Shown here: positions 1-7,949 of the stretch, piece by piece
How positions within the stretch are numbered: the first letter of the stretch is position 1
Layout of the letters: every line of letters starts with the position of its first letter
NCBI RefSeq assembly: GCF_007672725.1
Contig: NZ_VDTC01000006.1
Location: 1 to 64,000, forward strand
Source: Corynebacterium aurimucosum ATCC 700975
GTDB lineage: Bacteria; Actinomycetota; Actinomycetes; Mycobacteriales; Mycobacteriaceae
DNA: 64,000 nucleotides
Direction of reading: 5' to 3'
The notes under the pieces: model-generated
What the model saw: only the letters and a program-made list of their open reading frames with translations
Database searches by the model: none
Told to the model about the DNA's origin: nothing
Position numbers and translations under genes: made by a program

Positions 1-63
1 CATCCTCTCTTACGGACACAAGATCCGTACAAATAGGGTGTCCACTAAACGAGGGTAACCTCA
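1..63 (-). mobile_element. Probable terminal region of an insertion sequence (IS3-like), cut by the window edge
   Basis: Read on the minus strand, this stretch starts with TGAGGTTACCCTCG, runs through GTTTAGTGGACACC, and ends in a good ribosome-binding site (AGAGAGG) before an ATG at positions 3-1. That is the layout of an IS3-family left end followed by its first transposase gene, which would lie outside the window. The plus-strand permease reading frame has a stop at 56-58 and resumes as clear permease sequence just after this segment. An inserted element is the simplest explanation. Assignment to IS3 rests on end style (TG...CA, GTGGACA motif) and is an inference. Confidence 0.5.
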
Positions 64-619
64 CCCGCCGAAGGGTGAGCTCATCCGTATGGGCCTTCTT
101 GCCCTTGCATGCTCCAGCCTCGGCGCCACGGCGGTCGCGCTCATCGACAAAGACATCATGCGCCCAGTCATCATCGTGCTCATGGTGGCGGTGGGTACCT
201 TCGTTGCTTTCCGTCCAAGCTTCGGAAGCGGCGAAGGAGAGGGAATCCGCGGCGGTTGGCGCACGTGGGCGGGGTTAGCCGCCGTGGCGGCCATTGCCTT
301 CTACGATGGCGTCTTTGGCCCCGGCACCGGCATGTTCCTCATCATGGCATTTACAGCCATCTTCTCCCAGAACTTCCTTACTTCCGCCGCGATGTCCAAG
401 GTGGTCAACACGTGCACCAACGTTGGCGCGCTCATCGCCTTCATTCTGGGCGGGCACGTGGTATGGGGCCTGGCCTTAGTTCTGGCAGCAGCAAATATCC
501 TCGGCGCGCAGCTGGGCGCGCGAACCGTCCTCGGCGGCGGCACCAAGCTCATCCGCTATGCACTCCTCACGCTCGTCGTGGTGATGAGCGTGTACCTGGC
601 CTGGCAGCAGTGGGGTTAA
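64..619 (+). pseudogene. TSUP (TauE/SafE) family permease, 5' truncated
   Basis: The readable frame gives the C-terminal two thirds (about 185 residues) of a TSUP permease, a family of roughly 250 residues that moves sulfur oxyanions or organic anions across the cytoplasmic membrane. Visible are four or five hydrophobic segments and the family motif FGPGTGMFLIMAF in the second repeat. The first repeat is missing: upstream the frame meets a stop at 56-58 in what looks like insertion-sequence DNA. An ATG at 89 could start a 176-residue product, but it lacks a convincing ribosome-binding site and would miss half the transporter. It is called a broken gene. Its N-terminal part may lie left of the window, beyond the element. 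Confidence 0.7.
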
Positions 620-2811
620 ATCCGGTTCTTCGTCTTTGCGGTTGCTACCGCATTCCACGGGTCCTCGGGCCACGGGTGTTTGGGGTAGCGCCCGCGCATG
701 TCGGCGCGCACCCCGGCATAGGGCCCGGACCAGAAGCTGGCCAAGTCATCGGTCACAGCAAGCGGCCGCCCGGCGGGAGACAGTAGATGGAATTGCACGC
801 GGTGGCCGCAGTATTCGGGGGACTCCGCCAAACCAAAACACTCCTGCAACTTGATGGAAACCACCGGGCGCTCGCCGGACCAATCAATCTTTGCATCACG
901 CCCGGACGGCACCGGCAAACGCTCCGGCGCGAGCTCGTCCAAGCGGCTGGCTTCGGGCCACGGAAGCAATCGTTGCAGCGCCGGATACATGTCTGGGCGC
1001 CCGCCAATCGCCAACCCATGCAGCTCCGGATCCAGCCACTCAAGGTTGGCATTGTCGATATCTGGCCAGGGCTCTCCGTAGGCCCGATACAGATGCCGCA
1101 GACGTTCCCGCAGGTTCTGGGCCTTCTCGCTGAAGTGGAACAAGCTTAAGCCCTGTCCGGACTTGCGCAGTGCCTCCACCGCCTCATCGCCGGAGACCTT
1201 CACTGGCGTCTCCGACAACACGATGGCACCTGCCGCACGCACGCGCACGCCGCGGACCTTGGAGCCGTCGAGAAACGCTCGCGTCTCCTCCGTGACGCCG
1301 ACGATCTCGAGCGCATCCTTGTCCGCGATAGGCACTGCTTCACGAATGACGGCGTTACCGGATTGCGCCAACGACACCTCAGCCACCGCCAACCAGTCAG
1401 CTCCCTGTTCACCGTTGAGTAGCCGCGCGCGGGTACCGCTCGCTAACAAGTACTCCTTGTCACCCACGCGCTTAGCCACGAACTCTGGGAAAGCGGTAGC
1501 GACCACCACGCCTGGGTCCACCGGCCCCTTGTCGGGCACCAGGCGGGCAAGCCGCTTCGGGTCCGAATCATCCAGACGAGCAATCGTGCGTGCTGCCCCC
1601 GCACCGTACTTCAACAGTGCCGCGCCCCATCGCGGGTGCACCGGCAAAAGCGCCAACTCTTCAGTGGCATGAAGCAGATCTAGGGTGCGGTGGGCGTCGG
1701 CAAGCGCGGCCTTCGGCGGTTGATCAAGCAAGGGGAAGTCCGGTCCCGCGCCCCAACAGTCCATAAACAGCGCTGCCTGCGTGAGGTCCGCGGAAAGGAT
1801 TTCTGGAATCACGTGCGGAGAAAAGTGCTGGTAATCCTCCTGCGAATAGCAACGGACGACGGTACCCGGCGCCTCACGCCCGGCACGTCCAGCGCGCTGA
1901 TCGGCGCTGCTTTTCGACGTCGACACCGTCACCAACCCACTCATCCCGCGCTGCGCATCCCGCTTGGGAACGCGGGACAATCCAGCATCGATGACGGTGC
2001 GCACGCCCGGCACGGTCAGCGAGGACTCCGCAATAGACGTCGCCACCACGATGCGCTGTTCTCGCGTATACAGGGCCGCGTCCTGCTCCTGCGTGGTTTG
2101 GCGGCCGTGGAGTGGGAAAACGTTGTGGCCGCTCAAGGCATCACACACCAGGTTGACCTCGCGCACACCCGGCACAAAGACCAGAGTGGACTCGTGCTGC
2201 CGCGCGGCAACCTTGGCCACGCTTTTCCAAAAGTCTCGATCGCCCGCGGCACGTCCCGGAATCGGTTCATAGGAAATGTCGAGCGGGTACGTTACGGCCT
2301 CGGTGGAATGGATCGGCGCCCCTCCCATGAGCTGGGAGAAGCGAGAGGCGTCGACAGTCGCGGACATGGCAATGACCCGGAAATCATCGCGGAGCTGAGC
2401 CAACTCCAAGCACATGCCCAGCACCAGATCGGTATCGAGCTGGCGTTCATGCACCTCGTCGATGGCTACGGAATCAACACCAGTGAGTTCCGGATCCCGC
2501 AACAGTCGGCGTAACAAAACACCTGGGGTAACAAACTCGACGTCCGCGCCTTTGCGGGAATCACCGCGCACCGCATAGCCGATGCGCTGGCCTGACAACT
2601 CCTGCAAGCGGTTGGCCGCGGCACGCACCGCCACGCGGCGTGGTGCGGTGACGAGAACCTTGCCGTTTGCCTGGTTCGCCAACGCCGGCGGAACGAGCGT
2701 GGTCTTACCCGTGCCGGGCGGGGCCTGGACGACGACGTGGCCTTCGGAAGGAAGCGAATCAATAGTCTCTAGGACGGGGAGTCCTTTGCCGATCGCCTTG
2801 AGATCAAACAT
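616..2811 (-). CDS. hrpB: ATP-dependent helicase HrpB
   Basis: A DEAH-type superfamily 2 RNA helicase of 731 residues. The Walker A motif APPGTGKTT lies at residues 30-38, the DEVH box at about 118-121, and motif VI QRAGRAGR in the second RecA domain. The C-terminal HrpB-specific domain follows. The family usually has 750-850 residues, so this one is slightly short but complete. HrpB is thought to act on RNA, and its exact role in actinobacteria is unknown. The ATG at 2811 was chosen because it begins the conserved MFDLKAIGKGLPVLETI segment and follows the upstream acetyltransferase stop by 7 bases; a longer frame would overlap that gene. It is probably co-transcribed with it. Confidence 0.9.
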   Translation of the reverse strand: MFDLKAIGKGLPVLETIDSLPSEGHVVVQAPPGTGKTTLVPPALANQANGKVLVTAPRRVAVRAAANRLQELSGQRIGYAVRGDSRKGADVEFVTPGVLLRRLLRDPELTGVDSVAIDEVHERQLDTDLVLGMCLELAQLRDDFRVIAMSATVDASRFSQLMGGAPIHSTEAVTYPLDISYEPIPGRAAGDRDFWKSVAKVAARQHESTLVFVPGVREVNLVCDALSGHNVFPLHGRQTTQEQDAALYTREQRIVVATSIAESSLTVPGVRTVIDAGLSRVPKRDAQRGMSGLVTVSTSKSSADQRAGRAGREAPGTVVRCYSQEDYQHFSPHVIPEILSADLTQAALFMDCWGAGPDFPLLDQPPKAALADAHRTLDLLHATEELALLPVHPRWGAALLKYGAGAARTIARLDDSDPKRLARLVPDKGPVDPGVVVATAFPEFVAKRVGDKEYLLASGTRARLLNGEQGADWLAVAEVSLAQSGNAVIREAVPIADKDALEIVGVTEETRAFLDGSKVRGVRVRAAGAIVLSETPVKVSGDEAVEALRKSGQGLSLFHFSEKAQNLRERLRHLYRAYGEPWPDIDNANLEWLDPELHGLAIGGRPDMYPALQRLLPWPEASRLDELAPERLPVPSGRDAKIDWSGERPVVSIKLQECFGLAESPEYCGHRVQFHLLSPAGRPLAVTDDLASFWSGPYAGVRADMRGRYPKHPWPEDPWNAVATAKTKNRI

Positions 2812-2818
2812 CGAGATC

Positions 2819-3427
2819 CTAGCGCTCCCACCTATCTTCGTTGTCCTCCAGCTTGCGCACCACACGTCCCGGTGAGCCCAAGACCAGCGAGTTATCCGGG
2901 ATATCCTTAGTCACCAGCGTGCCCGCTCCCACGACGCAGTTCTTGCCGATTGTCACGCCCGGCAGCACAGTGACATTGGCACCAAACCACGTATTATCGC
3001 CGACGCTGATAGGTTTCGCAATCTCCCAACCTTCTGCTCGCATCTCATGGTCGTTGACAGGATGCCCCACGGTAATAAGCGAGCAGTTCGGGCCGATCAT
3101 GACGTGATTTCCGAGGGTTACAGGCGCCTGCGCCAGGATCGTCGCGCCAAAGTTGATGAAGACGCCCTTTCCGATGGTCACATTGCAGCCATACTCCAAG
3201 TTGAGCGGGACGTGCAGCCCGGGAACCTCGGACTCGGGCGAAAGCAGCTCTCGCAAGATCTCCTTCGCGCGCTCTGGGTTGGTGTTGTGCAGCTCATTGA
3301 GCTCCTTGACCAGCAGGAAGCCGCGGCGATGTTCGGCGCTGACCTCCTCGTTGACACCGGGCATGAACCACTGCCCGCTGGTCATGCGCTCAAAGGATCC
3401 TTCGTCTGGGTGATGCATGTCAGCCAT
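2819..3427 (-). CDS. Maltose/galactoside O-acetyltransferase family protein
   Basis: A 202-residue left-handed beta-helix acetyltransferase of the maltose/galactoside (Maa/LacA, NodL) group, which transfers acetyl from acetyl-CoA to sugar hydroxyls. The N-terminal Mac domain (TSGQWFMPG near residue 16) is followed by hexapeptide repeats. The catalytic His lies in the GHPVNDHEMR region, and the last coil carries GKNCVVGAGTLVTKDIPDNS. The ATG at 3427 is chosen over an upstream one at 3547 because a GAGGGA ribosome-binding site precedes it and the upstream residues do not look like protein. It lies between a Fic gene and hrpB on the same strand with gaps under 16 bases, so the three are likely one transcript. 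The sugar substrate cannot be told. Confidence 0.85.
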   Translation of the reverse strand: MADMHHPDEGSFERMTSGQWFMPGVNEEVSAEHRRGFLLVKELNELHNTNPERAKEILRELLSPESEVPGLHVPLNLEYGCNVTIGKGVFINFGATILAQAPVTLGNHVMIGPNCSLITVGHPVNDHEMRAEGWEIAKPISVGDNTWFGANVTVLPGVTIGKNCVVGAGTLVTKDIPDNSLVLGSPGRVVRKLEDNEDRWER

Positions 3428-3441
3428 CCTATTCCCTCGTC

Positions 3442-4614
3442 TTAGTCTCGAGTCAGAACATCGAGAGCGGCACGGTGAAGGAAAACCTTGGAGCGGCCTT
3501 GTTGGATTTCTTCGAGGATTCCTAAATCTACGAGATGTGCCAGCCACGCGCTGGCAGTTTGGCGTTTGACGAAGCCCATCTCTACCACGTCAGTAATGCG
3601 TACATAGGGCTTGATAAGAATGAGCTCGGCCATCTCGAGCGGATGGTTAATCACGCCCGCAGAACGTATTCGTTGCGCAGTGTTTTCCTGGATAGCCCGA
3701 AGCTGGGTAATCATTGAGGAGGCGTCGGCAGCCGCTGCGTGAACGCCGCGGATCATAAAGAGAAGCCAGTCTTGCCATGCTCCCTTGGCTGTAACAGCGT
3801 TGAGATAGCGATAGTAGTCTGCTTTGTTGTCGACGATATACCCGGACAGGTATAAAACCGGCAGCTCAAGAAGATCTTCTTGAATGAGGTAGAGGACGTT
3901 AAGGATTCGTCCAGTGCGCCCATTGCCATCGTAGAAAGGATGGATTGCTTCAAATTGATAGTGAAGCAGTGCCATCTTTACGAGGGAATCAACGTCGTGG
4001 CTGCAATATATATAGTCCTCCCACGCTGCGAGATGGCCCTCGATAATCTCCTTTCCTTCAGGTGGGGTGTAGAGCCGCTCCTTCGTTACAGGGTTACCGA
4101 TAAATGTGCCCGGAAGTGAACGCACCTCGGCCTGAGTATCTAGAAGGGTGCTGCATACGATTTTTGCCGTCTTCTCGGATAGAGGTCGCTGCGATAGCGA
4201 GGAAAGTCCAGCGTGGAGCGCGGCGTTATAGCGAAGAGCCTCCTTGGTGGCAGGAGTCGGCTCAGCATCGACGTGCCACGCCGCACGGAAGAGCTCGTCA
4301 TTAGTGGTGACGATGTTCTCAATCTCGGAGGAAGCACGAGCCTCACGCAGTGGAATCGTTGAGGTGATGATCTCCGGGTTGGGAATGAGCTGGCAGGCCG
4401 TACGCAGTTCAGCCAGTTTTTCCTTAGCATCGATGATGGCCTTAAGCACGGGAACGGTTTCCACCACTTCTGCTGGTGGGAGGGGCGGAAGCCCATTGTA
4501 GGGGGTGTCCGGGCTATAGGTTGGCATGGTAAAAGAATAGACATGTTGAGCGGATATGTCGATTTTTTCTAGAATTTTCGACATATCTGGGTGACTTGTC
4601 GATTGCGTCGACAT
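3442..4614 (-). CDS. Fic family protein (putative AMP transferase)
   Basis: A 390-residue Fic-domain protein. The active-site motif HPFYDGNGRTGR is at residues 225-236 and intact. An N-terminal inhibitory motif SSEIEN (95-100) fits (S/T)xxxE(G/N), so this is a class II, self-inhibited Fic. A winged-helix-like C-terminus (VKRQTASAWLAHLVDLGILEE, shortened here) suggests DNA binding. Such proteins usually transfer AMP to protein hydroxyls; the target is unknown. The ATG at 4614 has a GAGGGT ribosome-binding site 8 bases upstream. An ATG at 4527 has none. Three copies of a CGACATATC motif overlap the first 20 codons, which suggests autoregulation. Confidence 0.85.
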   Translation of the reverse strand: MSTQSTSHPDMSKILEKIDISAQHVYSFTMPTYSPDTPYNGLPPLPPAEVVETVPVLKAIIDAKEKLAELRTACQLIPNPEIITSTIPLREARASSEIENIVTTNDELFRAAWHVDAEPTPATKEALRYNAALHAGLSSLSQRPLSEKTAKIVCSTLLDTQAEVRSLPGTFIGNPVTKERLYTPPEGKEIIEGHLAAWEDYIYCSHDVDSLVKMALLHYQFEAIHPFYDGNGRTGRILNVLYLIQEDLLELPVLYLSGYIVDNKADYYRYLNAVTAKGAWQDWLLFMIRGVHAAAADASSMITQLRAIQENTAQRIRSAGVINHPLEMAELILIKPYVRITDVVEMGFVKRQTASAWLAHLVDLGILEEIQQGRSKVFLHRAALDVLTRD

Positions 4615-4617
4615 ATC
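4553..4617. promoter_or_regulatory. Three repeats of TCGACATATC over the Fic start codon
   Basis: GATATGTCGA at 4553-4562 faces TCGACATATC at 4578-4587, a perfect 10-base inverted repeat. A third copy, in the same orientation as the second, is at 4608-4617 and contains the Fic start codon. The second and third copies are spaced exactly 30 bases apart, close to three helical turns. The arrangement looks like a cooperative operator, possibly for the winged-helix end of the Fic protein itself. The binding protein is inferred. Confidence 0.5.
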
Positions 4618-4666
4618 GGCGTACCCTCAGACGTTGACGCGTTAACAAATTAAGAAAGGTACTTTA

Positions 4667-5203
4667 ATGGCGAAAATCGGCATCATCCTCGGCTCTACCC
4701 GCGACGACCGCGCCGGGCTGGCCATCGCCCAGTGGGTCACCGACCTCGCTCAGGGCCGCGACGTGGACTACGAGCTCATTGACCTCAAGGCTTTCGATGT
4801 CCCGATCCTCACCACCTCTGTCATTCCTATGGCGGCAAACAAAAACTACGAGGACCCGAATGTGCAGGCCTGGTCCGATGCTATCGATTCCTGCGATGCC
4901 TTTATCTTCGTCACCCCGGAGTACAACCACTCCGTGCCGGGCGCGTTCAAGAACGCCGTTGATTCCCTCGGTGCCGAGTGGGTAGGCAAGCCGATTGCTT
5001 ACGTGGGCTACAGCTTCAGCGGCGGCATCCGCGCGGTAGAGGCGTGGCGCCTCATCATGGCGAACTTCTCCATGCCGCAGCTGCGCACCCAGCTGGATTT
5101 CTCGCTGAATACCGACATGAAGGATGGCACCTTCATCCCGGCTGATTTCAAGAGTGGGATCGTCGAAAACATCTGCGTCGAGCTGGAAGAAGCCCTATCT
5201 TAG
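4667..5203 (+). CDS. NADPH-dependent FMN reductase family protein
   Basis: A 178-residue flavodoxin-fold oxidoreductase. The phosphate-binding loop GSTRDDR begins at about residue 9, and the second flavin contact TPEYNHSVPGAFKNA lies near residue 82; both are hallmarks of the NAD(P)H-dependent FMN reductase/quinone reductase family. It probably reduces quinones, azo compounds or flavin in the cytosol. An AAGAAAGG ribosome-binding site precedes the ATG. The SDR gene begins 5 bases after its stop, so the two are likely co-transcribed. It is divergent from the Fic gene, with a 52-base gap that must hold its promoter. Confidence 0.88.
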   Translation: MAKIGIILGSTRDDRAGLAIAQWVTDLAQGRDVDYELIDLKAFDVPILTTSVIPMAANKNYEDPNVQAWSDAIDSCDAFIFVTPEYNHSVPGAFKNAVDSLGAEWVGKPIAYVGYSFSGGIRAVEAWRLIMANFSMPQLRTQLDFSLNTDMKDGTFIPADFKSGIVENICVELEEALS

Positions 5204-5208
5204 GGCGC

Positions 5209-5901
5209 ATGGAAAAAGTAGCAGTCGTTACAGGAGCGTCTTCGGGGATTGGGGAGGCGTCGGCAAGAGCGTTGGCGGCTGACGGCTGGCATGTCGTCGT
5301 CGGCGCGCGGCGCGTGGAGCGCCTTGAGGCCCTCGCGAATGACATCGGCGGCGAGGCATATGCCCTCGACGTAACCTCGGACGAGTCCGTGGCTGAGTTC
5401 GTCTCCCACCTCGACCGCGTGGACCTCTTGGTCAACAACGCCGGTGGCGCTAAGGGCCTGGAGCCCCTCGTGGACACCACCATCGAGGATTGGCAGTGGA
5501 TGTATGACGTCAACGTCCTTGGCACCGTTCGGATGATCCAGGCTCTCATGCCGAAGCTGCGGGGCGGGCTCATTATCAACATGGGCTCCGTGGCCGGGTG
5601 GAACGTCTACGAGGGCGGTTCCGGTTACAACGCCGCCAAGCATGGCGTCCGCGTGATTTCTCGTGCACTGCGTATTGAAGAGCACGGCGTTCGCGTTACC
5701 GAACTTGACCCGGGCCGTGTAGCCACGGAGGAGTTTTCCCTCAATCGTTTTCGGGGTGACGCCAAACGTGCCGCACAAGTTTATGACGGCGAGCTCAACC
5801 TCACCGCAGAAGACATCGCTGAGGCAGTGCGTTGGGTGGCGTCCCTGCCGGAGCACGTCAACATTGACACCATGACTATTAAGCCGCGTACGCAAAGCTA
5901 A
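5209..5901 (+). CDS. SDR family oxidoreductase
   Basis: A 230-residue classical short-chain dehydrogenase/reductase. TGASSGIG (residues 8-15) binds the nucleotide, NNAG follows strand 4, and the catalytic Ser is in MGSVAG with Tyr/Lys in YNAAK. Arginines after strand 2 (GARRVERLE) favour NADP(H). It is closest in style to the YdfG/serine 3-dehydrogenase group, but the substrate cannot be assigned. It follows the FMN reductase by 5 bases, which suggests a two-gene redox operon. Confidence 0.87.
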   Translation: MEKVAVVTGASSGIGEASARALAADGWHVVVGARRVERLEALANDIGGEAYALDVTSDESVAEFVSHLDRVDLLVNNAGGAKGLEPLVDTTIEDWQWMYDVNVLGTVRMIQALMPKLRGGLIINMGSVAGWNVYEGGSGYNAAKHGVRVISRALRIEEHGVRVTELDPGRVATEEFSLNRFRGDAKRAAQVYDGELNLTAEDIAEAVRWVASLPEHVNIDTMTIKPRTQS

Positions 5902-5981
5902 TTTACCTGTTTCGCTGCAGGTGAGACGCCTCTTATAGTGGCATGTGTTAGTGAAAACGCATGTGAGTATGGGGGTGTTAG

Positions 5982-6629
5982 GTGGCTTTCAGCGCCATAG
6001 TGGCCTTGATGGGTGTGTGGTTCGCGGCGATGGCTTCGCCGGGGCCAGATGTGGTTCAGATTATTCGTTTGGGTGCGCGTTCCACGCGTGCAGCGGTGTG
6101 GGCCGCAATAGGTAGCACGACTGGCTTGATGATATGGACCGTTGCTTCGCTGGCGGGGCTTACCGCGCTGATTTCGGCCCATCCTGAAATCCTTGTGGCG
6201 CTGCAGATTGCCGGCGGTAGCTATCTGCTATGGATGGCATTTTCTGCAATAAGCAGCGGCATTAAAGAGCGTCGTGCTCCAGCAACCATGAATCCTCAAC
6301 CGCGCGGGTTCACCCCGGACGGCATCATCAAACTCGGTACGGCGTACCGCATGGGCCTGGTCAGCGATCTTTCTAATCCCAAGGTGCTCATCTTCTTCGG
6401 CGCTATCTTCGCCAACTTCATCGATCCGGGCATGGGCTTGAGCGCGAATGCCACGGTTGGTTCTGTGCTGATTATTGAAAGCCTCATTATTTTTGTCGGC
6501 GTTGCGTTGTGCACCCGTGCGGTGGCGAAGTGGATGGCAAAGAACTCCGCCGGGGTAGATATCTTCAGCGGAGTCGTGTTTGCCCTGCTTGGCGTCATCA
6601 TTCTGGCAGAGGGAATTCTTGCGCTTTGA
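5982..6629 (+). CDS. LysE family amino-acid exporter
   Basis: A 215-residue inner-membrane protein with about six hydrophobic segments. The LysE/RhtB signature ASPGPDVVQIIRLGA lies near the N-terminus, and the mid-protein segment GLVSDLSNPKVLIFFGAIF is typical of the family. It should export an amino acid or related small metabolite; the substrate is not readable from sequence. The start is a GTG preceded by a G-rich segment. The S4 gene begins about 20 bases after its stop. Confidence 0.87.
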   Translation: MAFSAIVALMGVWFAAMASPGPDVVQIIRLGARSTRAAVWAAIGSTTGLMIWTVASLAGLTALISAHPEILVALQIAGGSYLLWMAFSAISSGIKERRAPATMNPQPRGFTPDGIIKLGTAYRMGLVSDLSNPKVLIFFGAIFANFIDPGMGLSANATVGSVLIIESLIIFVGVALCTRAVAKWMAKNSAGVDIFSGVVFALLGVIILAEGILAL

Positions 6630-6648
6630 GCTGGGTATGCTGGTCAAC

Positions 6649-6927
6649 ATGCTAGAAGTCTCAATTAAGGGAGAATCAATTAAGCTCGGTCAGTTCCTCA
6701 AACTGGCTTCCTTGGTCGCGACCGGGGGTGAGGCCAAAGAACTCATCGAGCAGGGTCAGGTCACCGTCAATGGGGAAGTAACTAAGCAGCGCGGAGCAAC
6801 GCTGGCGCTTGGCGACGTCATCTGCGTCTCCGACACTTGCGCCCGCGTCGTCGAAGACGACGACGATTATTTTGATGAGGCTACCGCCGATGATGACTTC
6901 GACCCGGAGAAGTGGAGGAACCTTTAA
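6649..6927 (+). CDS. S4-like RNA-binding protein (YbcJ/YaaA type)
   Basis: A small, 92-residue protein. Its first 70 residues form an S4 RNA-binding fold (IKLGQFLKLASLVATGGEAK, then LIEQGQVTVNGE and LGDVI), and an acidic tail follows. Such stand-alone S4 proteins bind structured RNA, probably ribosomal. The start is uncertain: ATG 6649 begins the conserved part, and ATG 6637 is in frame with a GAG nearby and would add four residues. Its stop overlaps the next start as TAATG, so translation of the VOC gene is probably coupled. Confidence 0.82.
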   Translation: MLEVSIKGESIKLGQFLKLASLVATGGEAKELIEQGQVTVNGEVTKQRGATLALGDVICVSDTCARVVEDDDDYFDEATADDDFDPEKWRNL

Positions 6928-7631
6928 TGCCCGCTTTTGAAGCTGAAGTAGGAATGCCCTACTGGATTACTCTGGCCAGTTCTGATGTGAAGGCCTCCGA
7001 GAAGTTTTACTCGGCCGTGCTGGGCTGGGAATTCGAAGATGGCATCGCCCGTCTTCAAGGTCTGCCGATTGCAGAAATTGTTCCGGGCCAGGACACCTGG
7101 GCTACCTATTTCCTCTCCCGCGACTTGGAAGCCGATTGCGCCCGAGTAGAACAACTCGGCGGAAAAATCCTCGCTTTAGGTGCCCCGCTGGCGCTCGTAC
7201 TCGACAAGTCCGGTGCCATGTTTGGCTTGACGCAGCCGGAGCTCGACCGCTTCGTCGCCGGCGGTGAGCCTGGCACCCCGGTGTGGCACGAGCTGACGGT
7301 CTCGGAGGATTTTCACTCAGCGCTGGACTTTTATGGTGAGCTCTTCGATTGGGAAATCCGTGGTGATGAGCATTATGCAGTTGCGGAGGAAGAAGGCGCT
7401 GCCTTCGCTGGGTTCTGGCATGCGGAAGGTTTGCCGAGTTTCTGGCAAACATACTTGGGTGTGCGGGACATCGACCAAGCAGCGAAGGCTGTTGTGGAGA
7501 ATGGCGGGCAGGTTATCCGCGAGCCCCACGACTCACCATTCGGCCGATTGTGCCTGATTGAGGATTCCACGGGTGCGACGCTTACCTTGTGCGAGGTCGA
7601 GGATGCCCCCGAAGAACCCATCGAGCTCTAG
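6927..7631 (+). CDS. VOC family protein (glyoxalase/bleomycin-resistance fold), two domains
   Basis: A 234-residue protein made of two vicinal-oxygen-chelate halves. The first starts GMPYWITLASSDVKASEKFYSAVLGWEF and the second VWHELTVSEDFHSALDFYGELFDWEI (both shortened here). The pattern of a conserved W-E after each helix is that of the actinobacterial two-domain VOC group. The function is unknown: candidates are a metal-dependent lyase or dioxygenase, or a binding protein. The TAATG overlap with the S4 gene supports the ATG at 6927. Its last 29 bases overlap the following gene. Confidence 0.85.
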   Translation: MPAFEAEVGMPYWITLASSDVKASEKFYSAVLGWEFEDGIARLQGLPIAEIVPGQDTWATYFLSRDLEADCARVEQLGGKILALGAPLALVLDKSGAMFGLTQPELDRFVAGGEPGTPVWHELTVSEDFHSALDFYGELFDWEIRGDEHYAVAEEEGAAFAGFWHAEGLPSFWQTYLGVRDIDQAAKAVVENGGQVIREPHDSPFGRLCLIEDSTGATLTLCEVEDAPEEPIEL

Positions 7632-7902
7632 GGTTGCGGAGGTCGTTCTCCGCATTCCGCCTGGCAACGTCTCCACCTACGGAGAGATCGCCAAAGTCGT
7701 AGGGGTCGGTGCGCGGTATGTGGGCTGGGTGATGTCGAAAAGCGCGGATCTGCCCTGGTGGCGGGTGGTCAACAGTACGGGCCGCGCCCATACCCCCGCC
7801 GCCCAAGCCCAGTGGGATGCCGAAGGTATTCCACACCGCGGCGACAGTGTGGTGCTCGCTGAATGCGGGCTGGATGCGGCGGACCTCAATTACCTCCTCT
7901 AA
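7603..7902 (+). CDS. Alkyltransferase-like (ATL) DNA-binding protein
   Basis: A 99-residue protein with the O6-alkylguanine-DNA alkyltransferase C-terminal fold: the helix-turn-helix region IPPGNVSTYGEIAKVVGV followed by GARYVGWVMSK. In true methyltransferases the active site reads PCHRV; here it reads PWWRVV, so the acceptor cysteine is tryptophan. That is the diagnostic change of ATL proteins, which bind O6-alkylguanine, flip the base and recruit nucleotide excision repair instead of removing the alkyl group. The short length matches ATL. It overlaps the VOC gene by 29 bases and is probably translated from the same message. Confidence 0.88.
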   Translation: MPPKNPSSSRVAEVVLRIPPGNVSTYGEIAKVVGVGARYVGWVMSKSADLPWWRVVNSTGRAHTPAAQAQWDAEGIPHRGDSVVLAECGLDAADLNYLL

Positions 7903-7919
7903 GCCGAGCACCAATGTGT

Positions 7920-7940
7920 TTCGTCGTTTTAAGCGACGAA
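7920..7940. terminator. Short hairpin between convergent genes
   Basis: TTCGTCG (7920-7926) and CGACGAA (7934-7940) form a perfect 7-base stem with a 7-base T/A-rich loop. It lies between the converging ATL and HNH genes. There is no long T-run, so if it terminates transcription it does so weakly. Confidence 0.4.
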
Positions 7941-7949
7941 CCTAGTTAT

